Source of the DNA: Hemicentrotus pulcherrimus
Lineage: Eukaryota > Echinodermata > Echinoidea > Camarodonta > Strongylocentrotidae
Reading direction: 5' to 3'
DNA: 64,000 bases
Assembly: GCA_003118195.1 (NCBI GenBank)
Contig: BEXV01000252.1
Span: 113,485-177,484, forward strand
Part shown: positions 23,509 to 36,159 of the stretch, one piece after another
How positions within the stretch are numbered: the stretch's first letter is position 1
How the letters are laid out: the number at the start of each line of letters is the position of its first letter
Made by a program: the position numbers and the translations under genes
Notes under the pieces: generated by a model
What the model was told of the DNA's origin: nothing
Seen by the model: the letters and a program-made list of their open reading frames with translations, nothing else
The model's database searches: none

Positions 23509-24601
23509 CTACTTCTTCATCCCCAGTTCCATCCGGACAAACATTTTGACATTATAATCCTCAATCAAATCCAAAATTTCTTTTAGTCTTTCCTGGTGAT
23601 CCTGGTCATCTGGGTAGTAGTTTTTGACCTCCTCTGCATACTTGATCCAGACACAATTGACGCAACCGCTCTCGCAGCAGGTCTCAGGGTCAGGGGCCAC
23701 CGGGGGCTCTTTCCTCCTAGATTTCTCATCAATGTTAGCAAGTGAGTTCTCCGATGATGAGTCACTGTTGGAGTCATTATTGGTGCTACTACTGCTACTG
23801 TCTAGTGAGCTTGAAGAGTCCTCAACGATGGGTATTGATATTGCAGATTTAGTATCCTTTACGGAATTCTCCTTCATATTTCACTGAGTATCAGTTAAAG
23901 ACTGTGATTGAACACTTCTATTCTGAGGTGAAGGAGTGAGTCCATTATTTCCTATGTAATCTCCTCCTTCTTTTTGTTTGTCTCCTTTAATTTCTTCTTG
24001 CATTAACCCTTTCTGTATCGATTCTTTGCTGGAAGCATCACTATGGCACTGTCTAGGGTGATACAGACTTTCCCCAGCTGCGACATGTTGAAGTGATCCA
24101 AGCTGTTTGAAACTAATGCACTGGTGATGATGATGACTTAGCAGCTTTCTGTAGCACATGATAACATTCTGGGGTAGAATAATCAAACAGATATACATAT
24201 TAAAGCATGATCGCAAAAGAACAAATTGTGCTACAAAAAAAAAAAATCAACATAAAATTTCAATTTTTACAATACTACTACACAATCATGAAATTTGATC
24301 AGAATGTAATTATCAAAATGTTAACAATTTTAGAATTAACTTATTTAAAGGCCTCATTATTATGGCAATACCTTAGATTTGTTCATGCAACTCTGTCTGC
24401 TCTCAACTAAAACATGTACTAAATAAACACTACACACTCTCTCTCGAACACTAGTAACATTCTCAATCATTACTCATTGGTCAACAATAAATCCCACTTC
24501 GCGATCAACTTAGATCTAGGATCGGGCCAGGATCACTTTTAAAAAAATTAAAATCCTCTTCTTGGTCTTACCCTTGATAGTACTTTATCCATATTGCTCA
24601 T
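23509..24601 (-). CDS. OXLD1: OXLD1-like protein (oxidoreductase-like N-terminal domain), two exons, interrupted by TGA
   Basis: Exon 1 (24601-24572) encodes MSNMDKVLSR. It splices in frame (AGG|GTAAGA ... CCCCAG|AAT) to exon 2 (24168-23509, TAG). The C-terminal part contains PPVAPDPETCCESGCVNCVW, the CC-x3-C-x2-C-V-W signature of the oxidoreductase-like domain, followed by a helical tail ending RMELGMKK. Human OXLD1 is a small mitochondrial protein of unclear function. The N-terminal stretch here (RNVIMCYRKLLSHHHH) is basic and almost free of acidic residues, as expected for a mitochondrial targeting sequence. However, an in-frame TGA at 23883-23881 separates this leader (105 codons) from the domain, which could also start at Met 23877. 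Either the TGA is an allele or base error, or the leader is an upstream ORF and the real protein starts at MKENSVKD. Domain call confident; start uncertain. Confidence 0.75.
23881..23883 (-). other. In-frame TGA between OXLD1 leader and domain
   Basis: On the minus strand the frame reads GAT ACT CAG TGA AAT ATG AAG. The frame is open from the exon-1 ATG to here and again from here to the stop at 23509. No good donor/acceptor pair that would remove only this codon is obvious. The upstream CAG could act as an acceptor, but I see no convincing donor. Confidence 0.7.
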
Positions 24602-25049
24602 TTTCTTGAAATTTCAGTTTCAAAGCACTTTAAAGTTTGAACATGAATAACGTCCAAGTATGTAGTTTCCCCATGCCCTGTTGCAAGTCTAGTAGGTTGT
24701 TAATGTTGAGTACTGTGAATGATGTATGCACGGCCGGCGGACTACTAGATTATATGATGAAAGAGCGAAATCGTCAGTGCAATTTGGTGTGCAACCACCG
24801 TAGAGATCAGTGTGTGCAACCAATTTCGGGATACTGCGACTCCGGGATTCCCCTGGCTTGTTCAAATTAATTTTGTATTTTACAGTATGTATAAAATATT
24901 TTACGAAATTAAATGATTTATTAAATAATTTTATAATTTTAACATAAATTTCTTGTTTTATTTATATATGTTTGTTGGACTTTCTATTAAAAAGGCTAAA
25001 ATAAAAAGAGTATTATCCGAAACAATTTTAATGTGAGTGATGTAACAAC
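24602..25049. promoter_or_regulatory. Divergent intergenic region between OXLD1 and the desulfurase-thiolase fusion gene
   Basis: Only 448 bases separate the two ATGs, which point away from each other. This fits a bidirectional promoter. The central part (about 24720-24850) is the least AT-rich portion. No TATA box placement is convincing. A short plus-strand open frame here (24637-24870) has no recognisable domain and is probably chance. Confidence 0.55.
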
Positions 25050-28000
25050 ATGGCAGCGCCCTGTGATGAAAAGTCGTCGACCCTTGGGTCACGAATATTT
25101 TATACTTTTCCAAGGGACAGGAAACCAATTGTGGGACATTTGCATCAACAAAATGAAGAGGAATTCCAGAAATATATTAGGGATAATGTCATTGGGCATG
25201 ATTTAACATTTTCAGGGCCGTTCGGACCACGAAAAGGTAACGAAATAATCACCGATCACCGCGAGTGTGTGACCCATGTCCCATGCAGTGATGCAGATGC
25301 GGGGGTTTCCCTGTTCATTTGGTGGCGCTAGTGTATTCCGAATCCATTTTTGACCTGTAACTCCGGCGTGGAGAAAACATACTAAGAAATACAAAAAATT
25401 CAACTAAATCTTCATCAATTATTCAAATAATACTAATTTAAAAGTTGTTGTGTTTCTTACCTGTTTGGAGTGTTTCGTCAGCTCAGTTTGTGTCAATTTT
25501 CTTATCTCTTTTGGAGTATATTTCCTAAAAATAAAGACATTAGATCTAGATCTATATTATAATAATCCTCTAGACTATAGATCTATGCTTTCTCACAGGT
25601 TTCTCAGCAAACCGCTACATAATTACATTACAATTGCTGTACCGACGAACGGGTGCAGCCACGGGAGCCACGCGCTCTTGCTTGAAGTTAGCGACTATAA
25701 ACTCATGTCCTCATTAAATTCATGTAGGCCTAGTAGATCTAGGCCTAATTCATATTATGATGATGATGATCATTGGGCAGTGTTAGGAGGAGAATGAGGA
25801 GGAGGTAAATGAGGGAAAGGGGAGAAGGAGGACGAGGTGGTATCACTTTTCATGGCCATGGGCATTAATGCATTGATGTGGTCAGAAATGTTGAGGATAT
25901 GATTAGACCAAGACTGTCAAGAGGCAAGAAATCATTCTATTTTACTAAATACCTGAAAGGCTTGACTTCTTGAGGGAACATCAACAGATAAAATACATAA
26001 AAACTCCTCAAAGCAGACGGTTTCCTCTGTCTAGGACATGATATGAGGCTGAGCTTTATTAGCTTTAAGTTGAAGTTTAACCTCAACACTGGTAGATGGT
26101 GTTCAACTTAAAGGGGAAGTCCTACTCCTAAATATAGCTGCTTTTACAGCATCATTTTTCAATGATGAAAGAAAATAATAGAATATTTGTCTTAATTCTT
26201 GGACAATATAGCATTTTACCATTTTCATTGTAAACTTGTAAGATGATGGAATTGGAAAACCATACAATTCCTGCAATTGAATTCATCAATATCATTTTGA
26301 TCAAGTGATTTTTTTCAGGCTCTTTTTGGCTAGTAATCTTGGTACTTGGAAACGAGAGATCAAAACACAAACTCGTCTATAATAGTAATAGGCATTTTGG
26401 CATTTTGGGGCTGTACAGATGTGTGGTACATCATACATGTATACAAATTTATTTAAAACTTTGCAAATGTGTGAGTGGACAACATCAGACTCTGGTCTGG
26501 ATTTGTTGATTTTAATTTTAAATCTAGGAATACAGCACAATTTACTTTTTGTCTTCTTCTTCCATGAAGAGTTAGAATGTATCCTTTATACCGGTAGTTG
26601 GAATTGTTTGTTACAGAGGTCTGCTTGTACATAAATTGAAGTGTGTGTCTAGTAAAATACTTGATTTCATGTGGTGCATTTTGTTAGAATATGCTTTTTT
26701 TACTTTGTTCTTTCTCCAGTTACCTATTGTGATTACACAGCATCTGGAAAGTAAGTAAATGTTCCTCCTTGAACATTTTGATTATAAGTAATATTTTCTT
26801 TTTGTGATAGCATTATCAATTATTATTTTTTTCTCTCATGTTTACATTATGCCACACATAAGTCATCAAGTGTGTGCCCCAGCTTTGCAACAGGGTAACC
26901 TCGCTAATCATCAGGACCGCTATTCATAACGTGTAACTTCCTAAACGTGAAGGACTGCTATTCATAAAATGGAAAGGGGGTCACTAATCATAAAGGCATA
27001 AGGACCGTTATTCATAATGTGGGATGAAGGTTGCTATTCATAATTCACATTGAGGGTTTTTACTCATAAGGACCGCTATTCATAATACAAAATGAGGGTC
27101 GCTATTCATAATACGAGAAGAGGGTGAATAGCGAACTTCTTCTCATATTATGAATAGCGACCCTCTTATTTGATTATGAATAGCGGTCCTTGTGAATAAT
27201 GACCCACATACCCCCATGCTCCCATAAGCTGCACCACTGGTCGCATTCAATCAATCTGAACACCCTGAATAAACACTGACTATATATGCACAATTTTTTT
27301 CTTCTGATCTGCTAGGTCACTAGGATTCATCGAAGACTACATCAGGGAGAGGGTTTTACCCACCTATGGCAACACCCACACCACCACCTCTGTGACATCA
27401 CTACAAACAACTCTCTTCAGGCATGAAGCAAGGTAGGTTCCTGTGGAGGTGATGTGGTATAGTGGTTCATTCACATGACTCTCAATCCAAGGGTTGAGGG
27501 TTCAAATCCAAGCCCGGCATTAATGTCCTTTGGCAAGATATTAATCTACATTTGCCACTCTTCACCCAGGTGTACATGTAAATAGGTACCTGGCCATTGC
27601 TGGGCTAATAATAATTTCAGGGCCCTCAAGAAGAACATTACCGATGCTGATGAGGCCTCCCTGGGTAAACAAAATTATTACTATTATTGAAAATATAAAT
27701 ATAATAGTAAAAATGATGTCAAATAATGTTACCCAGGATGTCCTCAGTGGTATAAGTACTGATCCTCTAGATAGCTATGCACTCTAGCTTTTACTGAGCT
27801 ACTATCATGATAAGACACTCAAGATGCATGCACAAAATTTCTTGCTATCAGCTTCCTGTCTACTTCACCTGGGTGGAGAGTGGTAAAGGTAGATTAAAGG
27901 CTTTTCAAAGGACATTGGTGCTATAACAGGGATTTGAACCCTGTACAGTATGCTCCTGTGTGATGACTTACCCACTGACTCTGAATTTTCCATAAATATA

Positions 28001-31000
28001 CAAATATTACATGGAAATGAGCTGTTCCTACTTTTTTTTAATTTTTTTTTTTTATTTGCTATCTATTTTCTGCATATTTTCTGTATGTTCAGAGATATTG
28101 TACGGAATGCTGTGAATGCCAGTGAACATGATGCAGTCATCTTTACCGGGACTGGATGTACAGCGGCCATCCACAAGCTTGTCAATGCCCTTCATCTCAC
28201 CAGCCCTCCAGTAAGTACATTATGGGATGCTGTCTTGGTATGTGCAAATTGGAAGATTAATTATGAAAACACAGTCAAACCTGTCTATAAAGGCCACCAA
28301 AGGGGAAAACGGGAAAATGGCCACTGTAGACAGGTGGCCTTTCTTGAGAGGTCCTGCAAGACACAGTTATTCCAAGCAGATCGAAGGTGCAACACATGAA
28401 GCTCCGTTGAGCTTCAGACTGTTTTTAGCTGCACATAGAATTCTTATAGAGCCTTTTTACTTGCACTGTACACCCGGCACTTGACAAGCACAAGGTACGA
28501 TAATACACCAACGGCGGTCTGTACTATACTGGAAGAAGAAGAAGAAGAAAAACAATTTAGGTGACCACTATGGACAGATGGCTGCTTAGACAAGTTTGAT
28601 TGTAACGGATAATGAAATGGAAATAGAATAACTAGAGGATAATGATATTGATATTGATACAAATTATGATAATGATGATGATGATGATACTACTTAGCTT
28701 CTAGGACCCATGGAGGCCCAAAATTTATGTCTGAAATTTTGAAAATCTTACACAGAGCTTGTGCATGAAGACTCTAAAAAGTTCAATGTGGACCCCCTTC
28801 CAAAAAGCTAGTGTGCTGTTCATGATATCAACATATACATGTATTCAAAACATTATCAACATTTTGGTCTCCTGGATATCCTTTGTGTAACTAAATCATT
28901 TCTTCTATCCTTACATGTCAAGGTGGTGTTTGTAGGACCATTTGAGCATCATTCAAATCTGTTACCATGGCGAGAAACAGGGGCAGAGGTAAGCATTATT
29001 TTGAATTATTCTGTGGATCTCATAACTACAAATATTTGATTTTCTCCCCTTGTGATGTAAGTTGTGTAAATAAATAAAAACATTCTGATCTAAATGGAGC
29101 AGTAGGGTTTGATATATCTTTAGGTTATTCACTTTTTATGCAAGGGTGGTTAGGTATCCATATCTGTATACATCAAGATACACTTATGAACTCATAACTA
29201 CATTGTGAATTCCTTTTATCTGTATTTTGTTTGATACATGTTTATGTTTGAAGTATGTTTTTTTTCTCTGCTGTTTTGATTGATTCAGATAATAAGAATA
29301 CCTGAGGATGCAGATGGTCTTGTTGATACAGCTATACTAGATACGCAGTTACAGGTGAGAGTACATCTTTTTTTAATTTCATTAATAAGCAGACCTTAGT
29401 AATAGTTATTTTGTCTGTTCCTACTTTCTGCTAAATAATATAAAGCACCAATAAGTTGGCATTGGACATATGATTCACATCCACTTAATAAGCAAATACT
29501 TTCACCTGAAATAAAGGAGTACAGTGAAACCTGTCTATAAAGACTGCCCAAGGGAGGAGACAAAAAAGTGGTCTTATTAGGCAGGTGGTCTTTATGTACA
29601 GGTGCCTATAGTACATGTTTCATTAAAAAACCATTTTCAAGGGAAACAAAAATTGTGGCCTTTGTAGACAGGTGGTAACTAAAGCAGGTTTGACTGTATT
29701 TCACTGCCTGTATATACATCATAATAGTCTACTCGAATGATGTTGATGTGTCTACTTTGTAATTCTCTCTTCTCAAGCATCGAAGACCTCGGGGCGACAG
29801 TTGATCGGTACTTCTGTCTTTTCATAATCAAGAACCGTACCTCATCACCAAAAGATGTCATCATCACTACGTCGCAACTTGTAAACATTAAAGTAATAGA
29901 TCAGTTGTGAGATGCTGACATTTATTCTTTGTTGTGCAATCTTCCCAGGCATGGAAGAATTCAAACCGGCAGCTGATCGGTTGCTTCTCAGCGGCCTCCA
30001 ATGTGACCGGTATCCTGGTAGATACGGTCGCCATAACAACCATCCTCCATCGACACAACGCCCTTGCCTTCTGGGACTATGCTACTGCTGGTAAGTGAGC
30101 TTCATGTTGTTGTTGATGTTTTTGATGATGTTGTTGAAATCAATGGTGTTCACCATCATCACTGGATGATTTTTGCCATATTGTTTTAACTGATTCTTTT
30201 ATAGTTTCCAAAATAAGAGAATTGTAGTGTGAGCTCTATGCGATCTATTATTTAATTTAATGCTTATTCAAGAAACATGTCACCAATCTTTATTTCTAAG
30301 TAGTCCACTGCAAAAAAAATATCTTTGCAAGTAGAATATTTAGTGTTTCTGCTTAATTTGCTTCTATATCTGTTGTTCTTAACAGGACCATACGTGAAAA
30401 TAAACATGAATCCAGTTGTGACAGGGTAAGATTAAAATTTTAGTTCTGATATGTTTTTGGGAATGTCATTGAATCATTCAATGCAGTTCGTTTATGTTGG
30501 TAATAAGATGTTATGGAGGTTATATTTGTTCATTTGTATTGTTTATAGATGCATGCTTGTGTGAGTAATAAGGTTGCATTCATGTTTATTTGTATTAGAA
30601 GTAACAACAGGGATCATATACCGTAAGTGATTTTCTCCCCTTGTAAATTAAAAAGTTTTTGAGCTGTGATAAAATCTTGATATGCAATGACTTACCAAAG
30701 TTTGTATCCTGTGTCATGTATTTTAGAATATTGCCTTCCCTGGCTTCCAAAGATGCAATATATCTGTCTCCTCACAAGTTTGTTGGTGGAGTAGAGACTC
30801 CTGGGATACTCGTAGCAAAGAAGGCCCTCTTTGTCAGCCCAACACCAACCGGTGGTGGTGGAGGAAGTGTTTTCTATGTGAGTATCCATAATATTTTGTT
30901 CATTCTAAATCTTTGAGACTCTTCTTGAAGGAGGGTTGTATTTTGTTATAGTCTAATGTATGAAGTGTTTTCCTGTTTCTAAAGTATATAGACCAGTATC

Positions 31001-34000
31001 ATTTAACAGCTACATCAAAAATTTCTATTTACATGTTTTACAGACATTTATAAAAGTAAAGATAGTATCAAATAATACTATCAATCGTAATAGATCCAGT
31101 CAAACTCAAAGAGATGGATATGAAGTTTATACACTCAAGCAATGGATCAAATATGAGATTGAGTCAAAGGCATTTATTTCATTATGAGAATAGATCGAAA
31201 CTTGAAATTAAGTCAGAGACAGTCAGTCAATTATAAGATCTGCTTAAACTATGGATTACTTGTGTGCTTGAGGTCAATTTAGGTTTAAATCAAATGTGAA
31301 ATCAAAGCAAATAAAGCTAAGCAAACAATAACCAGTGAAAATGTAATTTATGATTTTTAAAATTCTTTGTTAGCATAGTGATACCATTCGTTTTAAGAAA
31401 CCCTTCTGTTTGTAAGTAATACTCGATCACACCACCAATACTACGTTCCTTGTAGGTGAGGAGAGAAAGCCACCGGTATCTGAAGCAAATTGAGATACGA
31501 GAGGAAGGTGGTACGCCCTCTGTTGTTGGCGCTATCAGAGCAGGGCTCGTAATGCAGCTCAAAGAGACCATCGGACATGATGTGATTATGAAAAGAGAGG
31601 AGGGAATATGCAGGTAAAATATACAGTGAAACCTGTCTTTAAAGACCACCCAAGGGAGACAAGAAAAGTGGTCTTTATAGGCAGGTGGTCTTTATGTACA
31701 GGTTCCTTTAGTTCATGTTTTAATGAAAAAAAAACATTTTTAAAGGGAAACAAAAAATGTAGTCTTTGTAGACAGGTTGTTTTTCCATACAGGTGGTCAC
31801 TAAAGCAGGTTTGACTGTATATATGATGAGTCATGATTTCCTCCAGACCTACAGTAGTTGTTACGTTAAAAAATGTAAATAAATTATCTACTTTTTTAAT
31901 TGAAACACACACAACTAATATAAGCTCTTAGAAATTAGGTCTAAAAGTAACTGTTTCAGAAATAACACAAATAATTCAAGTGTTCCTGGGTGTTACAAAT
32001 ATTTCTGTTTCATCCCAGTTGGGATATAGAAAGAAAAGAAGAATGAGATGATGATAAGGAAGGTAATGCAAATCAGCAGCAATGATAATGGTTCTAATGA
32101 CATGGAGAAATATGAAAACATGAAGCAGAAATGCTAGCCCCGAGTTTCTAATGTTTACTTTCTTACTGAACTTTATACATTTCTATATCCCTATAACTTG
32201 TTTTCATCCAGTTCTTTATGCAATATTTCTTCTCCTCAACATTTTTTGTCCAGCTCTGTCATGCGACGTCTCTCCTCCTGTCCCAACCTGGTAATCCTTG
32301 GGAGCGCATCCCGGCCACGCCTTCCCATCTTCTCCTTCCTGGTCCGCCATCCTCACACCAGGCAGTTCCTCCATCATAACTTCATCTGTGCTCTGCTCAA
32401 TGATGTGTTTGGGATACAGGCAAGGGGAGGCTGTGCTTGTGCTGGCCCCTATGCTCAGGTTAGGTGGTTGAATTAAAGCTTATTTATTACAGTTATTATT
32501 CTATATATTGAAAGGGGCCAACCTTGACTTGCTCTTGCTATTTGTTGGCTACATTTACTGAATGTATAATTATTGTCATGCTGAAATACAATGTAACTTG
32601 AATTTTTAGTTATAAAAGAAATGAATAGAAAGCTCTGGTATTGGATGTACTCTTTTGGTTATTGGTTTTGAAAAGCTTTGTGGCTATTTTAAAGTGCATC
32701 ATATTAGGTACAACACAAGGAAAAAATGTTTGATATTCTACTTATATTTGAAAATGTCAATTGATGTGTGGTTTGCCTATGTAATTGTGATGTTTTGCAA
32801 AGAATATATTCTCTGCTCTCTGGATTTGTTTTTGTTTTTGTAAATGTATTTTTTAGACTGTACTGATTTGTTCCAGACTTTCTGAGTCAAATCTATTTTT
32901 ACTTATATCGCCAACTCTTCATGGAAGGAAAGCAAAATGAACACATGAATTGAGGTATAATTAGTAATGATACATTGTATTGGTATTATCTAATTTCTCT
33001 AATGATCTTTTCATCTTAATTCTGCCATTATAGGACTTACTTGGAATCGATGAAGAACTGGCAGTGAGATTTGAAGATATGTTGCTTGAAGACAGGTATG
33101 TAAATTGGTTCATAGTTAAGGAAGAAGAAGCAAGTAGAAAGAAGTAGGTCTTATGGGTAGGGATGATGAAGGAGACCTCTGGATGAAATTGGTTTATGTG
33201 AAAATGAATCGCCTTCAGGTTTAAATTGAAATTGATTTATCTATAGTGAAAATCATGTTCAGCTTGGTTTAAATCCCATTCGAAAGGAATGTTTTGGATA
33301 TCTCCCAAATGCATGTATCTATCAACAACAAAAATATCTTGGGATCACCCCCTTCATTCAAGCTATAAATGGAAACAAAAGTGAAAGATGAAATTATTCA
33401 CTCTGCAGAACTTGCATAATTTTTTTTCTTTTGAGTTTTACTATGTTTTATAGAGATTGACCAAATCATTTCTTTACATTTCACATTTGTGTTGTTTCCT
33501 TTCCCTTTCCCTTCCAGTCGCTTGGATCGGGTACACCTCAGGAGGTACAGCGAATATTCAGAGAAAGAGATTCTAAGGTACGAACAACAAAAATTGTCTA
33601 TGTACATTCAATTAATGCCCCTCCTCATTATTATGCTGTTAATACAGTATGGGTACTTAAGTGCCTATGGTACATATATCGTGCAATACAATCAGAGTGG
33701 ATCTCTAGCGAACTTAAGAAAGTCTTTATTTGGTTAAGGTTTATTTAAAGCCACACTGTCTTACTTGTAGCTACTTGCTCCCTCTATATAGAAAACAATG
33801 CCTAATCGGTTACCATTGGTCCCCCATGAACCTCTTTTTCTTATGTTAATTGAGAGCTGCGTTGATTAGATAACCGCCTGTCCAGTGACCTTGCATGGCG
33901 GTCTAATCCCTCCTATAAACTAGTCCAGATAAGCTTTAAATATCTTGATACATTTTTCATGGTACCATATTATTTTTTTTCAGACCTGGCTTTGCAAGAC

Positions 34001-36159
34001 TCAACTTCCCATTCTTTATGAGTGAAGAAGAGAAGAACTTTGTCATGGAGGCTGTTGCCATGGTTGCAGAAAATGGATGGAAACTTTTGCCTCAAGTAAG
34101 TTATGAAATAATTTCTTTACTTTTTCTCTATAATGATTTATCCCTCTCTCTTTCTCTTTAGCATTTTGTGTAGGCATCTTCATCCTATGTCTCTGAAATT
34201 GTAAAGAATAAAATTAATTTTCTGCTAGTGTGTTTCTCCTGTTCACTGATCAACCAACTCACTCACTTTCCCCTCCCCTTTCTCTCTATTTATGCTAATG
34301 TTCAGTACCTCTGAATTGACGATATTGTTGAGTTGGCCATCCATGAAGTGGTTATCTGTATTGCTGATTAGGTTGCAATTATGAGTCGGATGATGTTTGA
34401 AGGTTTGCATGGTGGTATAAATATCGCGGAAGAGGTTTACGGTACACCATGTGTAAAGTCCTAGGAGGAATGAGTAAAGTGGATGAAAGTAGAAGTGAAA
34501 TGGAGAGGCGAGAGAGTGGAGGTTTGAAGGAAGAGTATCTTTCGAAAGTGAGTGTAGTCCTGAAAACGACTGTGAACCAGAAAAGTTGTAGACAGGATGA
34601 GAGGTTGAGTAGAAGACTGGATTGAGTTGGAGAGTAGACTCTCCTGCTCCTGCTCTGCAACTCTACTCGCCAACTCAAACCAGCTTCTCACATCTACTTA
34701 ACTCTCCAACTCTCTCCACTCTCTCGCCTCTCCATTTCACTTCTACTTTCATCCACTTTCCTCATTCCTCCTAGGACTTTACACATTGTGTACCATAAAC
34801 CTCTTCCGCGATAATTATGAGTCAGTTGTATATGTAGACATGAGGGGCTGACTCATTGTCACAAGGAAACTATAAAATATTTTCTTTAATGGTGACCTCT
34901 CTCATTCTCTGTCTTTTATCCCTCTTTCCTTTCCTTTCTCTCTTCCTGTCTGTCTGTCTCTCACTCTCTGTCTCTCTCTTTTCCATCTCCCTCTCTTTAT
35001 TTCTCTCTCTCAGTATATGTTCAACCCAGAGACAGGTGAATGGAAGCAACAGAGGCACCAAGTCTTTGAGGACCGTCGCTGGCTGGGGTCCATCTCCTAC
35101 GCCTCTGGTCAGATGACCTACCCTGAACCCCGTGTGGTCAAGAAGAAAGGTCCAATTCCCACCGACTTCCAGGTAGGTGAAGGGATGCCAACTTCCGGCC
35201 CTGACACCTCGTCATTTAGGCTTTTTCAAATTTCATATTATGCAGCACACATGGGACTTAAACATGTCAGAGTCTCTTTTTAGGCCCACTCAGTAAACCA
35301 ATTGGTATCCATGTAGATATTGTGGTTCTGTGACAAATGCTCTGGCGACAAAGGCTCTGTGGTCAATTTCCTGCATTACCTAAAAGTCCTAAAATCCCTG
35401 GACCCAACACTATACATAACCTTAATCGTAACCCTAATCCTGAACCTAGGTAGACTAAAATCACATCTCTGACCATAAAAGTATACCTTTGAAATAGAGC
35501 CACTAGGATTGGTTGTTAACAGAGAAAAAGAGAAAGAAGAATCCTAAAGTAATAGTGACAATGATAGCAGGAATATGAAGTTTATTATTATACAAATATT
35601 GACTGCAAATGAGGATAATGGTGGTAACTATCACTTCCAAGGTGATGTTCACACCACCGAGGGAGTGGTAGTTCCCACCACCATCCGATTACAGAGCAGT
35701 CCATATTTGTTTTATATACCTCATCCGTTCCAAGATAGACGTATTCATCAACAACTTCTACAATATCATCATCAAATTTAAATAGGTCTATATGAATATT
35801 TCCAACTTTACCACGAGAAAATACAACTTTGGTTTAAGCTGCGTTGACATGAAGAAACCATTTTGAGCTAGAGCGCCGTGACAACGCGTGAGTTGCGAGC
35901 TGGAGGGAATATTGTACGCTGTGTGTGTGCTAAAGTTGCGCAGAGGTTAGGAGTTCTATCACAGGGGTTTGGATTACTATCACAGGATTTGATAGAACGA
36001 CGCAATGATAGATCAAAATGCTCCTTGTCATGTAATATAGTCTTAACCAATCAGTAAATTACAATCTATGTATGAGGTATATAATTTGAAATACTCTCTT
36101 TTCTCACATTACAGCATTGCCTCAAGTTAGCTGAAGAGCTGTTCCTGAAGGCGGAAAAG
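25050..36159 (+). CDS. PLP-dependent desulfurase-type domain of the fusion protein (exons 1-16)
   Basis: Sixteen short exons, with introns between nearly every conserved block, encode residues 1-573. Order of blocks: N-terminal DYTASGKSLGFIEDYI and YGNTHTTTS (exons 2-3), the PLP phosphate loop FTGTGCTAAIHKL (exon 4), EHHSNLLPW (exon 5), SAASNVTG and FWDYATAG (exon 7), SPHKFVGG (exon 9), then REEGGTPSVVGAIRAGL (exon 10) and ARGGCACAGPYAQ (exon 11). Exon 15 carries MFNPETGEW and RRWLGSISYASGQM, an extended C-terminal part beyond the minimal fold. The Cys-loop cysteine suits a persulfide-forming enzyme rather than a plain transaminase. It is unlike mitochondrial NFS1 in loop sequence, so I would not call it NFS1. 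Confidence 0.85.

Noticed and set aside
23881..23883. Selenocysteine reading of the OXLD1 TGA
   Set aside because: No SECIS-like element identified and no family precedent.
24637..24870. 77-codon open frame with several Cys in the divergent promoter
   Set aside because: No recognised motif, and it lies between two start sites; probably chance.
26880..27215. Regular short repeats suggestive of a CRISPR array
   Set aside because: Animal nuclear intron, irregular spacing, mixed orientations and no cas genes; it is a palindromic repeat.
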